Source: Rebecca billardiae RCC1528 (Eukaryota; Haptophyta). From it: DNA of 64,000 nt. Where the stretch lies: contig OZ251225.1 in assembly GCA_965240325.2 (NCBI GenBank), positions 310,001-374,000 of the forward strand. Reading direction: 5' to 3'. Under the pieces are notes generated by a model, which saw only the letters and a list, made by a program, of their open reading frames with translations, had not been told where the DNA came from and ran no database searches. Positions within the stretch are counted from its first letter, which is position 1, and each line of letters begins with the position of its first letter. The position numbers were made by a program, and so were the translations under genes. Positions 39,811-51,072 of the stretch are shown here, piece after piece.

Positions 39811-40551
39811 ATGGCGACGGTTCTGTCTCGACGTCTTGCCTGCCGGTCGGGCACGTTGGGCGAGAGCCAACGATGCCTGTCCAAGCTCAGCGACACGTAC
39901 AGCAAGTGGGTGCAGAGCTCAGAGAAGTCGCTCGCAGAGAGCCGCGAGCGCCTCTTCGCCGACTTTAAGGACCACACGTCTCGATTCGAGGAGATCGGCC
40001 GATCCATCAGACTGCAGGACATGGAGACGGGCTTCCCGACGGAGCTGCTGCCTGCGCACGAGCGTTTTCGCGTCCCGAGCATCAATGGCGTACAGGCGCT
40101 TGACGGCACACCCCGGGACTTCTCCGCGGCGGGCATCTTCTCTGGGCGCACGACTCTTCTCGGCGCCAGCACGTCTGCCATTGGCCGCAGCTTTGTGACC
40201 AAGGCACTGGGACCGCTCGCCGACGAGCTGCGCGAAAGTCCGCACATGCAGTCCCTGGAGCTCTCGCTGGTGGACAATGGCGCGCTCACTTGGCTGGTCA
40301 AGCCCTTGCTGCTTGCATCCATGCGCATGCAGGTGCCGAGCGAGCAGCAGCCGGGATTCCTGTGCTGCTTTGGCGCATCGCGCGAGCCACGGGAGGGCCT
40401 CAAGATTGCCAACCGATTCGCGGGGTACATTTTCGTCATCGACAGGCGGGGCGAAGTCCGATGGCGTGCGTCGGGGCACCATGCCACGGGCGTGACTGAG
40501 GATGACTTGCAAGTGCTCCGCAAGCAGCTCGATGCGGCGCATGCCGCTTGA
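39811..40551 (+). CDS. ATP10: Mitochondrial ATP synthase assembly factor ATP10
   Basis: This protein of 246 residues from the ATG at 39811 belongs to the ATP10 family, which chaperones subunit 6 (Atp6) during assembly of the F0 sector in the mitochondrial inner membrane. The N-terminus (MATVLSRRLACRSG) is Arg/Ser-rich and suits a mitochondrial presequence. A helical stretch follows (YSKWVQSSEKSLAESRERL). The thioredoxin-like core has FPTELLPAHERFRVPSI, FSGRTTLLGASTSAIG, SLELSLVDNGALTWLVKPL and the closing RFAGYIFVIDRRGEVRWRAS with GVTEDDLQVLRKQL. This order is characteristic of ATP10. A single exon is seen, unlike many ATP10 genes. Confidence 0.8.
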   Translation: MATVLSRRLACRSGTLGESQRCLSKLSDTYSKWVQSSEKSLAESRERLFADFKDHTSRFEEIGRSIRLQDMETGFPTELLPAHERFRVPSINGVQALDGTPRDFSAAGIFSGRTTLLGASTSAIGRSFVTKALGPLADELRESPHMQSLELSLVDNGALTWLVKPLLLASMRMQVPSEQQPGFLCCFGASREPREGLKIANRFAGYIFVIDRRGEVRWRASGHHATGVTEDDLQVLRKQLDAAHAA

Positions 40552-40558
40552 TAGTTGA

Positions 40559-41035
40559 TACACGCTCGTCGAGGCGGTGCGCGTGCACCCCACGCAACGG
40601 CTCCTCGTGATCGGCGACGAGAACCTCGACCTGGCCGAGGGGTGCGCGTGCACCACCGTCTCGTCCTCGCGCGCCTTCGGCCAGCTGCGCGCGCTGCTGG
40701 CGGAGGAGCAGCTCGAGCGCGTGCTCCTCGTCATCCGCTCGGCGAACGACTCGAAGGCCGACGTCGACTGCTACCTCGACGCGCACGGCGTGCTGCCCAA
40801 GCGCGGCTTTGCCAAGCAGCCGACCATCGACGGGGTGCGCCCGCTGTGGGAGCAGCGCTTCGAGGCGCCGCGCGCAGAGGGCGCGGGCTTGGGCGCGCGG
40901 CCCGACGCGGCCGACGCAGCCGCCCCGCTGGTGGGCGCGCAGCCGCGCCGCGGCTCCCCGCTGGGCGCCGACCCCGACCTGCTGTGCGAGGTCGTGAGCC
41001 ACACCGTCTTACACGCCCACGGCTATGCCGAGTAA
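40559..41035 (+). CDS. Frame without ATG downstream of ATP10, unknown product
   Basis: This frame is open from 40559 to the TAA at 41033-41035 with GC-rich third positions like true genes here, but has no ATG. Segments include HPTQRLLVIGDENLDLAEGC, FGQLRALLAEEQLERVLLVI and VDCYLDAHGVLPKRGFAKQP, giving an alpha/beta look; the end is Ala/Arg/Pro-rich. It begins 7 bp after the ATP10 stop in another frame. It may be a 3' exon (an acceptor-like CGTCGAG lies near 40567-40573), the remnant of a gene, or a frame shifted by a sequence error. No family was recognised. Confidence 0.4.
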   Translation, partial: YTLVEAVRVHPTQRLLVIGDENLDLAEGCACTTVSSSRAFGQLRALLAEEQLERVLLVIRSANDSKADVDCYLDAHGVLPKRGFAKQPTIDGVRPLWEQRFEAPRAEGAGLGARPDAADAAAPLVGAQPRRGSPLGADPDLLCEVVSHTVLHAHGYAE

Positions 41036-42044
41036 CCGCGCGCGACCTGCCGTGCCCGTGGCGGGCGTGGGCGGCCGTGCGCCGCCACCTGATCTCGCTG
41101 ACTCCTCAGTATCGTCTAATAAAGCTAGCAGCTAGATCATCGACAATCATCATGCATATTGCATCGCCATCAGCATATGTCGATCGTCTAGTCAGCAGCT
41201 GCGCGCGGCTGCAAGCGCGGGCGCAAGCGGCGCCGAGCCCGACTGCCCGAGGCCCGCGAGCGCTGGAGCTGAGTAGTGAGTAGTGAGTGTCAGCTAGCAG
41301 GTCGGCAGGTGCTGCGCCGACGCAATGCTGCGGGCACAAAGAGGCGACATTGACGAGGCAGGTCTTGGCGCGACATGACGCGCGCGAGCATCATCATCGC
41401 GACATCATCTCGTGGCAGCATACTGTGCTGCGACGATGATGAATGATGATGATGCCGCGCGCCGTGTGCGCTTGGCCTTGCTGTCTGCTCCCCTTGTGCG
41501 CGCCATCAGCTCTGCGCCGGGAGCCGCGCAGCGAAGCTGGATGATCGAGCGCCAGAAGCTGCGAGGTGATGCCCGCCTGGGCGATGAGCTCGGAAAGGGT
41601 AGTGATCGAGTTGACGCCATCGTCGCCATCAGACTGCGCCAGAGACGGACCTCGCAGCACAGATCGCGGCAGATATCACACCGCGCGATGGCGGCGCGGT
41701 GAGTCACGAGACGAGGGGTCGAAGCGAGGGCGTGGACGAGCTCCGCCGCCAACGGCTGCGCATCAGGGCTGATGATGCGGGGGTGGAGCATCCGACCCCA
41801 GCACAGCAGCGGCGCGAATGGGCCTGAGCGAAAGTCGAGGGAGACTCGCAGGGCGATGTGGAGATCATGGAAGTCATGCATGCGTGAGGATCGATCAAAC
41901 GTGGAGGCCTGGAGGCCCTCCTGGAGGGCATGTGATGTGCTGTGCGCGCGCGGCGCACGGCCGATGCGAGGGATGCCCTCGGCGATTGGCATCGGCGCGT
42001 GCAGCTGCATCCAGCGCACGAGCCCCGCGCGGCATCGACCGCGC
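41036..42044. other. Convergent spacer, no gene
   Basis: This lies between the ATP10 cluster and the Ki-67-like gene 3' end. It contains ATCATC-type runs (41385-41455). Antisense frames into it are extensions of shadow frames. Confidence 0.5.
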
Positions 42045-45000
42045 TCAGGCACGGCGCCGAGTCGAGCGCCGAGTCGGCATCGGCTCCTCCTCGGCGCGCT
42101 TGGCTGCCGGCTTGGCGGCCGGCTTGGCAGCCGCTTCGGACGTGCTCGCCGTCGCGCGCTGCCGGGCGGCACGCCGCTTGGGCGGCTGCTCGGACTCGGG
42201 CTCGGGCTCGGCCGCCGCAGCCGATGGCGCCGCCTCGGCCACCTCGGTGCTGGCGGCCGCACGGCCACGCTTCGGGCGAGCTGCGGGCGCGGGCGCCGCG
42301 GGCTCGGCAGCGGCCTTGGCCGCCGGTGCCGCCCGAGTGCGCGTCGCGCGCGCGCGGGCAGAGCGAGCCTTTGGAGCTGCCTCCTCCTCGGCCGGCTCGG
42401 GCGCGGCAGCCTCCTCGGCCGGCGAGGGCTCTGGTGCTGCCGTCGGCTCCACGGCCGCGCGCTCGGCGGCCGCAGGGGCCGCCTGGGCAGCGTGCGACGG
42501 CTCGCCCTCGACCGCGGCCGCCTTGGGCGCGTCTGTGCGCGCTGCTTCGGCCGTTGGCGCGTCGGCATGCTCCTCAGCCGGTGCAGCCATCTCCGGAGCC
42601 GCCGCGGGCTCAGCCACCGCAACGGGCTCAGGCTGAGCGGCCACACTCTCGGCCGGCGCCTCGGCCGCGGCGCCCACCGACGCCGCGGCTGCCCGCTCGG
42701 CCGCGGCCGCGGGCTCGGCCGCGGTGTCCGCGCACGCCTGCGCGCCGGCCGTCGACTCGGCCGCCTCCTCCGCCGCCGGCGCCGAGACGACGACGGTCCG
42801 CAGCGGCGAGCCGCGCACCGAGCCGCGATCGAGCCGCTTGAAGAGCACCTCCTGCTTGGCAGTCACGAGCCCGCCTGCAAACGAGACGCGCCGGCAGTTG
42901 CGCTTCTGCTTGGTCGCGCCCTGGGCGGCTGCGGGCTGCGCGCTGCTCGGGCCGGCTGTCTGCGCGGAGCCGTCTGCAGCTGCCGCGGTCGTCGAGTCGG
43001 GCGCGGCCGTCCGCTCGGCCTCGGGCGTCGCCTCGGCGGCGGCCGGGCGCTTGCGCCCGCGCGTCTGGCGCGTGGCGCGCGTGGCAGGCGCCGAGCTCGC
43101 CACCTCGGCCGTCTTGCGCGTCTGCCGGCGCGCGCGAGTCGTCGCCGCGCTCTCTGCCGCCGGAGCCTCTTCGTGCTCGGGCGCGTCGCCCGTCTGCGCC
43201 TCCGCGGGCGGCTTCGGCTTCTGTGCCGCCTCCGCCGACTCCGCCTGCGAGCGCGTGGGGGAGGCCGAGCTCGGGGGCGCGTCCGCCGTAGCGCTCACAC
43301 CAACCTCAGCCTCGAGCACGGCGTCAGCAGGCGCCGCCGCCTCGTCGGCCGCGTCGGCCATGTCGGCCGCATCAGCAGGTGGCGGTGCCGCGTCGGCCGC
43401 GCCGGCCGCGTCGGCCGCATCCGCCGCGTCGGCGGCGGTGGTCTTGATCGGCTGCGCGGCCTCCTCCTCCGGCTTGGCCTCTTCGAGCGTGGCCGTGGGC
43501 TCGGGCGCGGTGGCCAGCTCCGCGCCCTGCGAGGGCAGCTCCTCCGCGGCCGCGGGCGCCTGCGCCGAGCCCTCGCCCCCCTCCGCCGCCGCCGGCTCGG
43601 GCTGGGCGTGTGAGCGCGGCGTGGCGTGCGCGGCTGCCTCCAGCGCCGCTGCGACCGCCGTCGCGTTGCACCCGTCGGCCTGCGCCGGAGGCGCGGCGGC
43701 GACGGGCGAGGGGTGCTCGAGCGCGCCGCCTGCCGGCACCGCAGTCGGCTTGTGTGCCGCGTCGGCAGCGGCCGCGTCGGCACTGCCCACGCCCGCCTTC
43801 GCCGCGCCGCTTGCACCGGGCGTGAGCGACTGCTTGCGCGTCGTGCGGCACGTCGCTGCCGAGCCGAGCGCGCCCGTCGAGGGTGCGCGCGACGAGCGCA
43901 ACTCGTGCGCTTGCACCTGCGCCAGCAGTGCGCAGCACGGGGCGGGCGGGGCGGGGCGCGCACGGTGTGAGATGGAGGCGAGAGCACGCGCCGCGCCGCG
44001 CGCACGCTCGCGCGTGAACACGCGCGCTCGCGCTCGCGCGTGTCGGCGCGTGCGCGCACGTGAGCCTGGGCGCTCGGCGGTGCCGGCTGGTCCTTCACGG
44101 CTGAGCCGCCCGCGGCCGCGGCATCAGCCGGGTGCGGAGCGGGCGTGACGGAGGGTACGGCGGGCGTGCCACGCGCCGACGCGCGCGTGCCGGGAGTGCG
44201 CGCGGCCGAGCCGAGCCCACTGCACGGCAGCGCGCGCGACGCGGAAGGAAGCGCAGCAGTCGCGGGCGCGGTCGCGGGATGTGTGAGCGCACAGCTCAGC
44301 AGGGGAGCAGCGCGCACGCTCGGCCGGCCTCGCTCCACATGCGGGCGCGTGCGCACGGGGCGCGCGTGCGCACCTGCCAGACGTCACGTGCGCTGCGTGG
44401 CGCACGCTGGTCGTCGACGCGCCGCCGATGCTCGGGCGCGCGCCTGCTGGCGCCGCGGGCCCGCTCTCATCGACGAGGCTGGGGAACGGCTGCGCCGACG
44501 GCGGCTGCGCCTGCTCCGGCTGCGAGCCGTCCGTGGCGTCTGCGCGCGGCTGGACGATGAAGGTGGCGCGGCACTCGTACGAGCTGGCGCCTGGGGTGTA
44601 CGCGCCGAGCACGATGCGCACGCTGCGCGCGGGCGGAGCGGGATGGGCGGGATGGGGCGCGCGAGTCAGTCGTCTCACGCAGCGCGCGCGGACGCGCGCG
44701 CCCGCGCGCGCCAGTCGACACCATCTCACGGCGCGCGCGCTGAACGGTGCGAGCGAGGCGCGCACCGGACGTCTGCGCCCGCGTGCGCGGGCGACTCGGC
44801 CGCGAGCTGGCGCCCGTCGCTACAGCGCGTCACCGACGTCGGGTCCTCACTGGCCTGCGGCAGGGCCACAGCCTCGATCGGCACCGGCGTGCCGTGCGCG
44901 GACATGGCCTCGACAGCGCCGTGCGCGCCTGTGGACGGAGCCGCGGCGATGCTGCCCAGCAGCTCGATGGCGGCCGCCGTCGCCGCCGGGCCCTCCGCCG

Positions 45001-48000
45001 GCGTGGCCGGAGACTCCGCGGGGCCGCTCGCGCGCGGGACGGTGTCCAGATTGAGCAGCTCGCTCGGCGTGAAGGTGCCCTTGACGCTCGCGCGAGCGCT
45101 GTGCGGCGCCGACGGCTGCGCGGGCGTGAAGCGGCCGAGCAGCGTGAACGACTGCGGCACGGCCGAGCCCGGCGTGAAGGCAGGGCGCGCGGCCGAGCCG
45201 AGCGCCGGCGTCTGCGCCGAGAGGGCGCACATGCCCACCACGCTCTGCCGCCGGCTCTCGTCCTCCTCGCCGCCGAGCGCCGCAGGCAGCCGCGAGAGCG
45301 CGCCCTCCGCCCCGATGGGCTCAAAGAGGGGCACAGGCGGCACAGGCGGGCGGGAGTCGCGCGCCGCCGCCGCGGATGAGGGCAGCTCGTCGGCGCGGAT
45401 GAGGCCGGGCGTGCCGACAGCTGCCGGCAGCATGGCGCATGGCGCCGCGAGGTCCATGGCCACCGAGTCGAAGAGCGGCGCGGGGCTCTCGGGCAGCATG
45501 CGCCCGCCGAACACGTCGGGCACGGAGCGCGCGCCGCTCCCAGAGGCTGACGCGCTACCGTCATCCCGGCCGGCCGCCTCGGGCGCAACGGCTGCGCTCT
45601 TCTCCGGTGGCGGCGTCTCGCGCTCGTCCTCGCGGCGCCAGGTGAACACCTGGCCACCGACGACGCACACTCGCGGCTCCGAGCCGACGTGCGTCGGCGT
45701 CGGCCCCGGGGCGTCGACCGCCATCTCCTCAGCGGCTGCTGGCACTTCGTCTGCCGGAGGCGAGTCGGCCGCCTCGGCTGACGCGACCGGCTCAACTGCA
45801 GCCGAGTGCGGCGTGGCCGCAGCGGGCGCACTCGGCGGTGCGCGCTTGACCGAGTTGGCGAGATCGTCGTCCGTCGGCGCAGGCGGGGCCGGCGTCTTCG
45901 CCACCAGCGGCGACGCCTTGACGGCCGAGCGCGTCGAAGCTGAGCCGCGCTTGACCGAGCCCGCGATGTCCACGCCCGGCGCGTTGACCGCGGCCGGCGT
46001 CTGCGCCGCCGGCGTGCGCACGCGCTTGACCGAGTTGGCAAGATCGTCGTCCGTCGGCGCAGGCGGGGCCGGCGTCTTGGCGGCGAGAGGTGTCGCCTTG
46101 ACGGCCGAGAAGGCCGCCGCCGAGCCGCGCTTGACCGAGCCGGCGATGTCCACGCCCGGCGCGTTGACCGCCGCCGGCGTCTGCGCCGCCGGCGTGCGCA
46201 CGCGCTTGACCGAGTTGGCGAGATCGTCGTCCGTCGGCGCAGGCGGGGCCGGCGTCTTGGCGGCGAGAGGTGTCGCCTTGACGGCCGAGCCGGCCGCCGC
46301 CGAGCCGCGCTTGACCGAGCCGGCGATGTCCACGCCCGGCGCGTTGACCGCCGCCGGCGTCTGCGCCGCCGGCGTGCGCACGCGCTTGACCGAGTTGGCG
46401 AGATCGTCGTCCGTCGGCGCAGGCGGGGCCGGCGTCTTGGCGGCGAGTGGTGTCGCCTTGACGGCCGAGCCGGCCGCCGCCGAGCCGCGCTTGACCGAGC
46501 CGGCGATGTCCACGCCCGGCGCGTTGACCGCCGCCGGCGTCGCCGGCGTGCGCACGCGCTTGACCGAGTTGGCAAGATCGTCGTCCGTCGGCGCAGGCGG
46601 AGCCGGCGTCTTGGCGGCGAGAGGTGTCGCCTTGACGGCCGAGCCGGCCGCCGCCGAGCCGCGCTTGACCGAGCCCGCGATGTCCACGCCCGGCGCGTTG
46701 ACCGCGGCCAGCGTCTGCGCCGCCGGCGTGCGCACGCGCTTGACCGAGTTGGCGAGATCGTCGTCCGACGGCGCAGGCGGGGCCGGCGTCTTCGCCACCA
46801 GCGGCGACGCCTTGACGGCCGAGCCGGCTGCCGCCGAGCCGCGCTTGACCGAGCCCGCGATGTCCACGCCCGGCGCGTTGACCGCGGCCGGCGTCTGCGC
46901 CGCCGGCGTGCGCACGCGCTTGACCGAGTTGGCGAGATCGTCGTCCGTCGGCGCAGGCGGGGCCGGCGTCTTCGCCACCAGCGGCGACGCCTTGACGGCC
47001 GAGCCGGCCGCCGCCGAGCCGCGCTTGACCGAGCCCGCGATGTCCACGCCCGGCGCGTTGACCGCGGCCGGCGTCTGCGCCGCCGGCGTGCGCACGCGCT
47101 TGACCGAGTTGGCGAGATCGTCGTCCGTCGGCGCAGGCGGGGCCGGCGTCTTCGCCACCAGCGGCGACGCCTTGACGGCCGAGCCGGCCGCCGCCGAGCC
47201 GCGCTTGACCGAGCCCGCGATGTCCACGCCCGGCGCGTTGACCGCCGCCGGCGTCTGCGCCGCCGGCGTGCGCACGCGCTTGACCGAGTTGGCGAGATCG
47301 TCGTCCGTCGGCGCAGGCGGAGCCGGCGTCTTGGCGGCGAGAGGTGTCGCCTTGACGGCCGAGCCGGCCGCCGCCGAGCTGCGCTTGACCGAGCCCGCGA
47401 TGTCCACGCCCGGCGCGTTGACCGCCGCCGGCGTCTGCGCCGCCGGCGTGCGCACGCGCTTGACCGAGTTGGCGAGATCGTCGTCCGTCGGCGCAGGCGG
47501 AGCCGGCGTCTTGGCGGCGAGAGGTGTCGCCTTGACGGCCGAGCCGGCTGCCGCCGAGCCGCGCTTGACCGAGCCCGCGATGTCCACGCCCGGCGCGTTG
47601 ACCGCGGCCGGCGTCTGCGCCGCCGGCGTGCGCACGCGCTTGACCGAGTTGGCGAGATCGTCGTCCGTCGGCGCAGGCGGGGCCGGCGTCTTCGCCACCA
47701 GCGGCGACGCCTTGACGGCCGAGCCGGCCGCCGCCGAGCCGCGCTTGACCGAGCCCGCGATGTCCACGCCCGGCGCGTTGACCGCCGCCGGCGTCTGCGC
47801 CGCCGGCGTGCGCACGCGCTTGACCGAGTTGGCGAGATCGTCGTCCGTCGGCGCAGGCGGGGCCGGCGTCTTCGCCACCAGCGGCGACGCCTTGACGGCC
47901 GAGCCGGCCGCCGCCGAGCCGCGCTTGACCGAGCCCGCGATGTCCACGCCCGGCGCGTTGACCGCCGCTGGCGTCTGCGCCGCCGGCGTGCGCACGCGCT

Positions 48001-50778
48001 TGACCGAGTTGGCGAGATCGTCGTCCGTCGGCGCAGGCGGGGCCGGCGTCTTGGCGGCGAGAGGTGTCGCCTTGACGGCCGAGCCGGCCGCCGCCGAGCT
48101 GCGCTTGACCGAGCCCGCGATGTCCACGCCCGGCGCGTTGACCGCCGCTGGCGTCTGCGCCGCCGGCGTGCGCACGCGCTTGACCGAGTTGGCGAGATCG
48201 TCGTCCGTCGGCGCAGGCGGGGCCGGCGTCTTGGCGGCGAGAGGTGTCGCCTTGACGGCCGAGCCGGCCGCCGCCGAGCTGCGCTTGACCGAGCCCGCGA
48301 TGTCCACGCCCGGCGCGTTGACCGCCGCTGGCGTCTGCGCCGCCGGCGTGCGCACGCGCTTGACCGAGTTGGCGAGATCGTCGTCCGTCGGCGCAGGCGG
48401 CCCCGGCGTCTTCGCCACCAGCGGCGACGCCTTGACGGCCGAGCCGGCCGCCGCCGAGCCGCGCTTGACCGAGCCCGCGATGTCCACGCCCGGCGCGTTG
48501 ACCGCCGCCGGCGTCTGCGCCGCCGGCGTTCCCGCGGCCTTGGACGTCGAGTCGGCCGGCTGCTGCTCGCTGGGCTGCGCCGGCGTCGAGCTCACGCCAT
48601 CGAACGCCTTCAGCATGGCCGCCCCCGACACGGTCGGCGTGCTCGCCGAGGGCGGCGTGGCCTGCATCTTGACCGCGTCGGCGGCGGGCGGCTGCGCGAC
48701 CGGCGAGGGCTGGATTGGCTGCATCGCCTGCAGCGCCTTCGCCGCCTGCGCGAGTGGTCCGTACAGCGTCTGGTCGAACGTGATCAGGTTGGGCGATGCC
48801 GACGCATCGCTCCCGCGCCCCGCGGCAGCAGCGCTTTGCACGAGCGGCGAAGCGCTCGGCAGCAGCGGCGACGTGTGCGCGAGCGTCGACGGGTCCTTGA
48901 GGGGCGTCGGCGCGCGCACAGCATCGAGCGCGGCCTGCAGCGCATTGGGCACCGCCGGCTCCGCCGGCGAGGCCTCCTGTGCCGAGGTGACGCCCGCCGA
49001 CGCAGCCGGGCCCGCGCGCGCGCTGCGCACGGTCGGCGTGGCCGCGGACAGCTTGAGCGGGTTCAGCGTCTTGTCCGCCTCGCCGACTGCCGCGGTGGCC
49101 GTCTGCACCATGAAGCGCGAGGCGACCTCGGACGGCGGTGTGCGCGCCGTGCGGCCTTTGCCGCCCGTGCGGCTCGGCGTCGGCTGCGCCGGCTTGCTCG
49201 CCGCCGCCGCCTGCGCCTCGCCCTCATGCTGGTGCAGGCTCGGCTGCGCCGGCCGCGGCGAGGTGCTCGGCACCGCGCTCGGCGCAAGCAGCGGCACCGG
49301 CGACTCGGACGCGCCATTCATGCCCTTGAGCAGGTCGGCGAGATCGATGGTGGCATCGTCCGCGTCGTCCGACTCCTCGTCCTCGGGCTTCGCGTCGGCC
49401 GGCGCGGCCGTCGATACGGGCTGCGCCTCGGGCACACGCTCGCCGCCGGCCGACTTGCGCCGAACGGCTCGGAGCGAGCGCGGCGTCGGCACCGGGCATG
49501 GCGCAGCCGCCGCCGGGATGCCGCTCTCCTTGCGGCTCGACTTGGGCGATGCCTTGGGCGACACCTTGGGTGATGCCTTGCGGCTCGACTTGGGCGATGC
49601 CTTGGGCGATGCCTTGGGCGAAGCCTTGGGTGCGGCGCTTGGAGCTGCCTGCCGCTCGGCGGCGGCAGCCGCGGGCGGCAGCGCTGCCTCTGGGCTCTGC
49701 TCGTCCGAGTTGGCCGGGGACTCCTTGAGCTGCTGCCGGCGCATGGCGAGGGCGGCGCTCAGCTGATCCATGACGCTGGCGTTCTCCGCGACAGGGCCCA
49801 CAGCGCCCGGCGCCGCAGCCGCAGCCCGCGCCGCGCTCGAGCCTGCGCCGACAGCGGCTGCCGCGCCCGCGCCCGCAGCGGGCGCCGAGCCGGCGCCCTT
49901 GGTGGGCGTCGCCTGGTGGCGAGCCTTGATGTGGTCGAGCGCGGTGGTCGAAGCGCGCGCGGAGCCGCTTGACGCGCCCACCGGCACGCCGACGTCCTCG
50001 ACCTGCGCAGCAACGCCGCCGCGAGCTTGGCTCGCCGGGCTGCTGCCGACGGCGGCTGCGCTGCCGCGCGACGGGCTTGGCTTGACGGCAGCGCCGCGCC
50101 CGTTCTCCTGCCCAGCGCGCGCCGCCGCTCCGGCGGAGGCGCGCGGGCAGGCGGCGTCCATGTTGCGATTCCGTCCGCCGTACAGCGGCGATCGCGCCGC
50201 GCCCGCGCCCTTGGCTGAGCGCGGTGAGGACGCGACAGGCGGCGGCGCGGTGCCTGCGCGCGCAGAGCGTGCGGCGCCGCAGGACGCGGGTGCACACGCG
50301 CGCGTGCGTGAGTGAGGCGAGCACGGGCGGCCGCGCACCGTGCTCGCATTCGGTTGCTGCCGACGCGTAGGGGTGATCACTCGCGCGCGCGTCGCAGACC
50401 GGTACCTTCGATGATGAAGCGGAATTTGCGGCCGCAGACGTGCATCTCGTCGTTGTTGGACACGCGCGTGCGGCCCGCGACAGGCTCGCCGTTGAGGTGC
50501 GTCGCGTCCTGCCGGACGGTGAGATTGTCCAGCCACACGCTGCCCGTCTCATCAATGGTCACCTGCACGTGCTTGGCGTCGACATCGGGCAGCCTGATGC
50601 ACACGTCGCACTGCACCTCGTCGCGTCCGATCGTGAGCTTGCCGTCGATGGGCATCTTGCTGCCCGGCTCGCCGCTTTTTTTGATGTGCGTGATCCAGCA
50701 GCGCGGCACAGCATCGTCAGAGGCGCCATGGCGAGAGGCCGGCACCGGCGCGGCGCGAGCTCGCGGGCTCTCCATCAT
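42045..50778 (-). CDS. Ki-67-like giant chromatin protein: FHA domain, 60-residue TP-rich repeats, RVSF motif, basic tail
   Basis: Five exons join in phase: 50778-50406, 50253-44766, 44622-44374, 44294-44060 and 43916-42045, giving 2,738 residues. The N-terminal FHA domain (residues ~28-124) runs WITHIKKSGEPGSK, LTIGRDEVQCDVCIRLPDVD, DATHLNGEPV, KFRFIIEG; its order closely follows the FHA of vertebrate Ki-67. A Ser/Pro/Lys region with ASPK repeats follows, then 15 copies of a 60-residue unit carrying TP sites, then Ala/Pro/Glu-rich sequence. The last exon has CRRVSFAGGLV (PP1-docking RVSF at 42879-42890) followed by GSPLRTV, as in Ki-67 and Repo-Man. The tail is Lys/Arg-rich (MPTRRSTRRR). Ki-67 coats mitotic chromosomes. 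Donors are GTACCG then GTGCGC three times. Homology to Ki-67 rather than convergence is inference. Confidence 0.75.
45842..48541 (-). repeat. 15-copy, 180-bp coding tandem array
   Basis: The unit is exactly 180 bp (one unit is 174 bp), seen from TGACCGAGTTGG recurring at 48361, 48181, 48001 and so on to 45847. It encodes KRVRTPAAQTPAAV..., DIAGSVKRGSAAAG..., AKTPAPPAPTDDDLANSV. Two subtypes alternate (ASPLVAK and ATPLAAK). Near-identity at silent sites suggests recent homogenisation. Confidence 0.95.
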
Positions 50779-51072
50779 GCTCGCTCTCTTCACGTGCGTG
50801 GGCAAGGGCCGTCTCGGGCTCCACCCTGGCTTGCACAGCAAGGTTTTTGAATTGATTGAGCGTTACGGGTACTCCGGCCATGCGAATTCGGGATCCGGGA
50901 GTTGTTCATCGAGCGCGCCCGGACCAAGCCTCGGAAAGCGCTGGCCAACGACCAAGACGCTCACTCTCAACTCGCGCGGCTGGCGTTGCTCGCCACAGTG
51001 CGACTCAAGCGACGGGTGGCCAGCGGAGGGTGAAAGGGCGGGAGCGCCGGGGCGACGACTGGGCAGATCGCG
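50779..51072. promoter_or_regulatory. Shared promoter region, Ki-67-like / NSE1-like
   Basis: A 294-bp spacer separates two divergent start codons. Frames across it begin with non-ATG codons. Confidence 0.45.

Noticed and set aside
42045-43613. Plus-strand Arg/Gly-rich frames over the Ki-67-like last exon
   Set aside because: Shadow frames; composition reflects GC-rich antisense sequence only.
44145-49766. A 1,873-residue plus-strand open frame
   Set aside because: It is exactly antisense to the Ki-67-like repeats. Its Leu/Thr/Glu repeat mirrors the 180-bp array, while the minus strand has the FHA domain, RVSF motif and conserved splice joins.
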